Assembly (NCBI RefSeq): GCF_016863335.1
Contig: NZ_BOOR01000084.1
Span: 1-41,317 of the forward strand
Origin: Planotetraspora thailandica
GTDB lineage: Bacteria; Actinomycetota; Actinomycetes; Streptosporangiales; Streptosporangiaceae
Reading direction: 5' to 3'
DNA: 41,317 nt
Below, piece by piece: positions 38,173 through 41,317 of the stretch (the stretch's first letter is position 1; every line of letters starts with the position of its first letter). Below the pieces are notes generated by a model. It worked only from the letters and a program-made list of their open reading frames with translations. It was not told where the DNA came from and did no database searches. The position numbers and the translations under genes are program-made.

Positions 38173-39504
38173 ATGGACTACGCAATCCCGACGGGCATCG
38201 TTCTCATCATCGGTGTCGCGCTCGCCATCGTCGCGCAATGGAAGGGCTGGAAGCCCTCACTCGGCGTCACTCTCGCCATCGGCGTGGGTTTCCGCGTGCT
38301 GATCCTTGTGCTGTCGGCCAAGGACTCCTGGCAGCCGGTCGACTTCGTCAACAGTTTCAAGCCCGCGGGCGAAGCCATCCTCCACCATCACGACCCCGTG
38401 CTGGGCAGCAACGGCGGATGGCACTTCCTCCCCACCATCCCCTACGTGTACGGCCTGCTCCTCGGCCTCGGCATCCCCTGGGAGGTCGGCGGCAGGCTCG
38501 TCACCGTCGTCTCCGACATCGTGCTGATCCCGCTGGTCGGCAAGCTGGCCGGCGGCTCCGCCCAGAAGCTCCGCGCCTTCCAGTACGCGTGCAACCCGCT
38601 CGCGATCCTCGTGGCGTCAGTGCACGGCCAGGTCGAGCCAGTCTCCCTGGTGTTCGGCGTCGCGGCCTTCGTCGTGGCCCGCGGCCCGGACGGCTGGCGG
38701 CCGTCGGCTCCGCTGCCGTGGCGGCGCCCCGGTGATCTGCTCCGCCGGTTCACGCACCCGCTCGACGACGACAGGACGGCTACGGCCAGAGCCGTCTGGG
38801 CCGGCCTGCTGATGGGCATGGCCCTGTGCGCGAAGAGCTGGCCCGTCATCCTCATCCCCGGCATGCTCCTGCTGCTTCCCGGGCCGCGCTCCCGGCTGAT
38901 CTCTCTGATCGCCGCCGGCATCCCGCCGATCGCGTTCCTGCTCAGCCTGCCCATCGCCGGCTTCACGCCGTGGGGCAAGTTGCCCGAGATCCTCAACACG
39001 ATCGGTCTGCGGCCCGGCGACGTGCGCCCCATCACCGGAGACTGGGGATGGACGGCCCTGCTCAACGGCGGCGACTGGGTGCTCAACCCCGTCGCGCTGA
39101 AGATCGGCCAGTACATGATCTACCTCGCGATCGCCGCGTGTCTGATCTGGTGGCGCAAGGCCGATCCCATCGATGTGACGACCGCGATCGTTCTGGCCTT
39201 CATGATCTTCACGCCTCGTCTGGGCGCGCAGTACCTGATGTGGTTCATGCCGTTCCTCGTCGCCCGGCCGACGCGGTGGGCCTGGCCCACGATCATCGGC
39301 TGCTCGGCGTGGGCGGCGACGGGCTATCTCGTGCTCACGCAGTTCTCCGGACAGGAGTGGGGAGAGCTGCACTCACCCTGGGCGATGAGCTCGATCATCG
39401 TCTTCCCGCTGATCATCGCGGCCATGCCGTGGGCGAGGCGGAAGGGCACAGGCATCGAGGGCGTGCCGGTCACCGCGCCTCCGGCGCGTGTGGGCGCTTC
39501 CTGA
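38173..39504 (+). CDS. GT-C type membrane glycosyltransferase-like protein
   Basis: A 443-aa polytopic protein with about 10-11 transmembrane segments. The pattern after the first helices (PVDFVNSFKPAGEAILHHHDP) matches the D-x-A-x-G-x-DP region of GT87/GT-C mannosyltransferases. ACNPLAILVASVHGQVEPVSL recalls the H-G-Q/H-N segments of ALG6/PIG-M-type enzymes. It would use a polyprenyl-phosphate sugar on the outer face. The ATG at 38173 gives a membrane helix directly; a GTG at 38089 is possible but adds an unconvincing segment. The divergent neighbour is the 33-aa microprotein. The acceptor is unknown. Confidence 0.75.
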   Translation: MDYAIPTGIVLIIGVALAIVAQWKGWKPSLGVTLAIGVGFRVLILVLSAKDSWQPVDFVNSFKPAGEAILHHHDPVLGSNGGWHFLPTIPYVYGLLLGLGIPWEVGGRLVTVVSDIVLIPLVGKLAGGSAQKLRAFQYACNPLAILVASVHGQVEPVSLVFGVAAFVVARGPDGWRPSAPLPWRRPGDLLRRFTHPLDDDRTATARAVWAGLLMGMALCAKSWPVILIPGMLLLLPGPRSRLISLIAAGIPPIAFLLSLPIAGFTPWGKLPEILNTIGLRPGDVRPITGDWGWTALLNGGDWVLNPVALKIGQYMIYLAIAACLIWWRKADPIDVTTAIVLAFMIFTPRLGAQYLMWFMPFLVARPTRWAWPTIIGCSAWAATGYLVLTQFSGQEWGELHSPWAMSSIIVFPLIIAAMPWARRKGTGIEGVPVTAPPARVGAS

Positions 39505-39511
39505 CCGAGAC

Positions 39512-39922
39512 CTATCTGACGATCAGCCTCACCAGGTGGCCGTGGCTCTTGAAGCCGGGAGGGTCGCCGTCCAGCACACCGGTTACACAGTCGAACACGC
39601 CGGGCTCGCTCTGCCGTACGAAGAAGGCGGGCTCGGCGATCGCCGACAGGAGCCGGATCGCGTCGCGGTGGATGTGCACGCCCTCCTGGTCGCCCGCCAG
39701 CGAGATCGTCACCTCGTAGACGCCGTCGTCGAGGAGCCGCTCGCCGAGCAGGAGCCACTCGGAGCCGCAGGCGCGCCGTAGATGCGGAAGCAGGTGCGCC
39801 TCAGGTTCCTCGGTGACCCAGCCGTCGCGCTTCATCGCGTCGAGCAGTCGCTGGACCTGCGGATCCATCGCCGACCCGTCGGCGATGCCGGTCTGGCGCT
39901 CGTCGATGTCCCATCGCCGCAT
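39512..39922 (-). CDS. Small cytoplasmic protein of unknown function
   Basis: A 136-aa soluble protein starting MRRWDIDERQTG, with a helical N-terminal part (PQVQRLLDAMKRDGWV), a middle strand region WLLLGERLLDDGVYEVTISL and a C-terminal GDPPGFKSHGHLVRLIVR. No family is recognised. Start 39922 is preceded at 7 nt by TAATGT (minus strand) and no ribosome binding site, suggesting a leaderless transcript. It lies 51 nt after the AI-2E transporter gene on the same strand. It is convergent with the GT-C type gene. Confidence 0.65.
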   Translation of the reverse strand: MRRWDIDERQTGIADGSAMDPQVQRLLDAMKRDGWVTEEPEAHLLPHLRRACGSEWLLLGERLLDDGVYEVTISLAGDQEGVHIHRDAIRLLSAIAEPAFFVRQSEPGVFDCVTGVLDGDPPGFKSHGHLVRLIVR

Positions 39923-39929
39923 GTTCCCG

Positions 39930-39935
39930 ACATTA
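39930..39935 (-). promoter_or_regulatory. -10 element of a probably leaderless small gene
   Basis: Read on the minus strand, TAATGT lies 7 nt before the ATG at 39922, in the 51-nt gap after the transporter gene. The hexamer is identical to the one before the phosphotriesterase-like gene at 15600. Confidence 0.45.
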
Positions 39936-39973
39936 CGCGTGGTACGGCTGGCGCACATCCATTGGATGTCCCG

Positions 39974-41116
39974 CTATGCGCCTGGTTTCGGCGATGGCGA
40001 TGGGGGAGCCGTGACGACGCTTTCGGCGGGTTCCGGGGCCGGATCCCGGGCGGGTTTCGGGGCGGACTTCTTGGTAGAGGAGCCCGGGAGCTCTCCGGAG
40101 ATGAGAGCTGCGATCCACTTGCTGTCCGGATTGCTGTCGACGAGCAGCGCGCGAACGAGAAGGCTGAGCGGAATCGCGAGCAGAGCGCCCACCGGGCCGA
40201 GCACCCAGGCCCAGACGATCAGCGAGAGGAACGTCGCCGTGGTCGACAACCCCACCGCGTCGCCCAGGAACTTCGGCTGCACGAACGACTGGATCACCAC
40301 GTTGATCGCGATGTAGGCGACGATCACCAGGATCATCGTCCTGGGGCCGCCTTCGAGCAGTCCGAGAAGCGCGGGCGGAACGAGCCCGAGAATGAACCCG
40401 ATGTTCGGGATGTAGTTGGTGATCAGCGCCAGCACCCCCCACAAAAGGGGGAGGGGCACGGCCAGAATGGCCAGCACCATGACGTCGAGCGCGGAGCAGA
40501 TCAATCCGAAGATCGTTGAGACGATCAGGTAGCGGCGGGTACGGAACGCGAACGAGCTCAGTGCTCTGGCAAGCTCCGGCCGCTCGGCGGCGGCCGCGTC
40601 GACGATCCGGGAGAACACGGGAGCGTCGAGGCTCATCGCGAGCAGCAGCACCACGATCAGGAACAGGCTCGACAGTACTCCGAGCAGCCCGCTGAGCACA
40701 CCCTGTGCGACCTCGATCATCTTGCCTGGGTCGAACGAGGACAACGCCTTGTTGAGCTGTTCGCTGCCGTAGCCCAGCCCGGCAGCCCAATGCTGCAGGT
40801 CGGAGACCATCGAGGAGAACTGCGTCGAGTACGTGGGCGCAAGGATCGCCAGCTGGGCCGCCGCGAGAGAAAGGATCGCGACCATGCTGGCCAGGACGAG
40901 CAAGACGACGGCGAGGGGCACGGCGACCTGCACCCACACGGGAGCCCGATGACGCGAAAGCCAGCCGCGCAACGGGGACACGGCGACGACGAGGGTGAGC
41001 GCGAGGACCACAGGCCCGACGATGGATCCGACGGCCTGGATGCCGGCCAACGTGACCACAGCGGCGGCCGTGCCGAGCAATGCGACAAGCGCGCGAGGGA
41101 TGCGCTGTGAGGTCAC
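39974..41116 (-). CDS. AI-2E family transporter (UPF0118)
   Basis: A 380-aa membrane protein of the AI-2E/PerM family with about 7-8 helices. It has a central amphipathic stretch (SSMVSDLQHWAAGLGYGSEQLNKALSSF, shown in part: SDLQHWAAGLGYG) and the conserved C-terminal membrane block LLWGVLALITNYIPNIGFILG. This is followed by FVQPKFLGDAVGLS, the family signature. A hydrophilic Pro/Ala/Lys tail (after IAALISGELPGSSTKK) ends the protein. Members transport AI-2, Na+/H+ or unknown solutes, and the specific role is not predictable. The start is uncertain: GTG 41116 is used; TTG 41140 adds eight residues. No good ribosome binding site marks either. Confidence 0.85.
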   Translation of the reverse strand: MTSQRIPRALVALLGTAAAVVTLAGIQAVGSIVGPVVLALTLVVAVSPLRGWLSRHRAPVWVQVAVPLAVVLLVLASMVAILSLAAAQLAILAPTYSTQFSSMVSDLQHWAAGLGYGSEQLNKALSSFDPGKMIEVAQGVLSGLLGVLSSLFLIVVLLLAMSLDAPVFSRIVDAAAAERPELARALSSFAFRTRRYLIVSTIFGLICSALDVMVLAILAVPLPLLWGVLALITNYIPNIGFILGLVPPALLGLLEGGPRTMILVIVAYIAINVVIQSFVQPKFLGDAVGLSTTATFLSLIVWAWVLGPVGALLAIPLSLLVRALLVDSNPDSKWIAALISGELPGSSTKKSAPKPARDPAPEPAESVVTAPPSPSPKPGA

Positions 41117-41192
41117 GATCTCGTTTCTACCCCTTCTCAAAGGAAAGATCCGACAAACAGATCAAGCATGGGACGGTCGACTGCACGTCCTA

Positions 41193-41216
41193 GTCTGCCC
41201 ACCCCGTACGGCAGAC
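41193..41216. promoter_or_regulatory. Stem-loop upstream of the AI-2E gene
   Basis: GTCTGCC (41193-41199) pairs with GGCAGAC (41210-41216) across a 10-nt loop. It lies upstream of the AI-2E start, near the right edge. The remaining bases to 41317 show no recognisable gene. Confidence 0.35.
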
Positions 41217-41317
41217 CTGCCACGGGCCGCTCGTCGAGGTGATGGTCGGGCCGGACGGATCGGTCGGCTGACGGCATGGATGGTGTACGCGTCCCAAGCC
41301 CGGCGTGACTTCGTGAA

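Noticed and set aside
41137-41277. 46-aa frame upstream of the AI-2E gene with a TTGA overlap
   Set aside because: No ribosome binding site, composition or similarity supports it; only the overlap is suggestive.
1-41317. A classical biosynthetic gene cluster around the SARP regulator
   Set aside because: No PKS, NRPS, terpene, RiPP or similar core enzyme was seen, only the regulator, HemC and an exporter.

Overview
The window is high-GC DNA with short intergenic gaps, GTG/ATG/TTG starts, many 4-nt ATGA or GTGA gene overlaps and several apparently leaderless genes. It also carries a BTAD/SARP-type regulator, a Tat-type lipoprotein and secreted modular chitinases with Pro-Thr linkers. Together these point to a soil actinobacterium of the Streptosporangiales/Streptomycetales type (inference; no rRNA gene or other decisive marker is present). 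No tRNA, rRNA, CRISPR array, transposase or phage gene was seen.

Layout. 1-465: non-coding, with two tandem-repeat blocks. 466-1949 (-): ABC ATPase plus membrane protein. 2059-3567 (+): nitrilase-family amidase plus cyclase-family hydrolase. 3599-4087 (-): Lrp/AsnC regulator, divergent from a polyamine operon at 4303-11328 (+): aminobutyraldehyde dehydrogenase, PotA, PotD, PotB, PotC and a PuuB/DadA-like FAD oxidase. This operon can plausibly import putrescine or spermidine and take it towards GABA, with the Lrp protein as its likely regulator. 11325-12731 (-): GT-C type membrane protein, divergent from a response regulator/histidine kinase pair (12884-14706). 14728-15600 (-): a phosphotriesterase-like protein that has lost most metal ligands. 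15641-19187 (-): GT4 glycosyltransferase, DMT permease, SDR and P-loop protein. 19294-22200: SnoaL-like protein, VC0807-type membrane protein, LLM oxidoreductase and LeuE-like exporter. 22322-25122 (+): SBP56 selenium-binding protein, a coupled membrane protein and a siderophore-interacting flavoprotein.

25312-31224 is the most unusual regulatory block. A divergent hydroxymethylbilane synthase (HemC) is translationally coupled to a 1067-aa AfsR-like regulator, facing a DrrAB-type ABC exporter. The exporter's 5' region has four direct repeats at an exact 11-bp period, the geometry SARP-family DNA-binding domains recognise.

31631-37897 (+) encodes four secreted GH18 chitinases in two coupled pairs: CBM2-GH18 and CBM-GH18, then CBM-GH18 and CBM2-Fn3-GH18. 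The first gene has a perfect 17-bp palindrome next to a -10-like box and a perfect 16-bp stem-loop in its leader. Between the pairs lies a 245-bp symmetric element built of four 53-bp units around a 33-bp palindromic centre (34421-34665), the most striking non-coding structure in the window. The cluster ends in an 18-bp-stem terminator that also forms the 3' end of a 33-aa membrane peptide gene on the opposite strand. The right end (38173-41116) holds a GT-C type membrane protein, a small unknown protein and an AI-2E family transporter.
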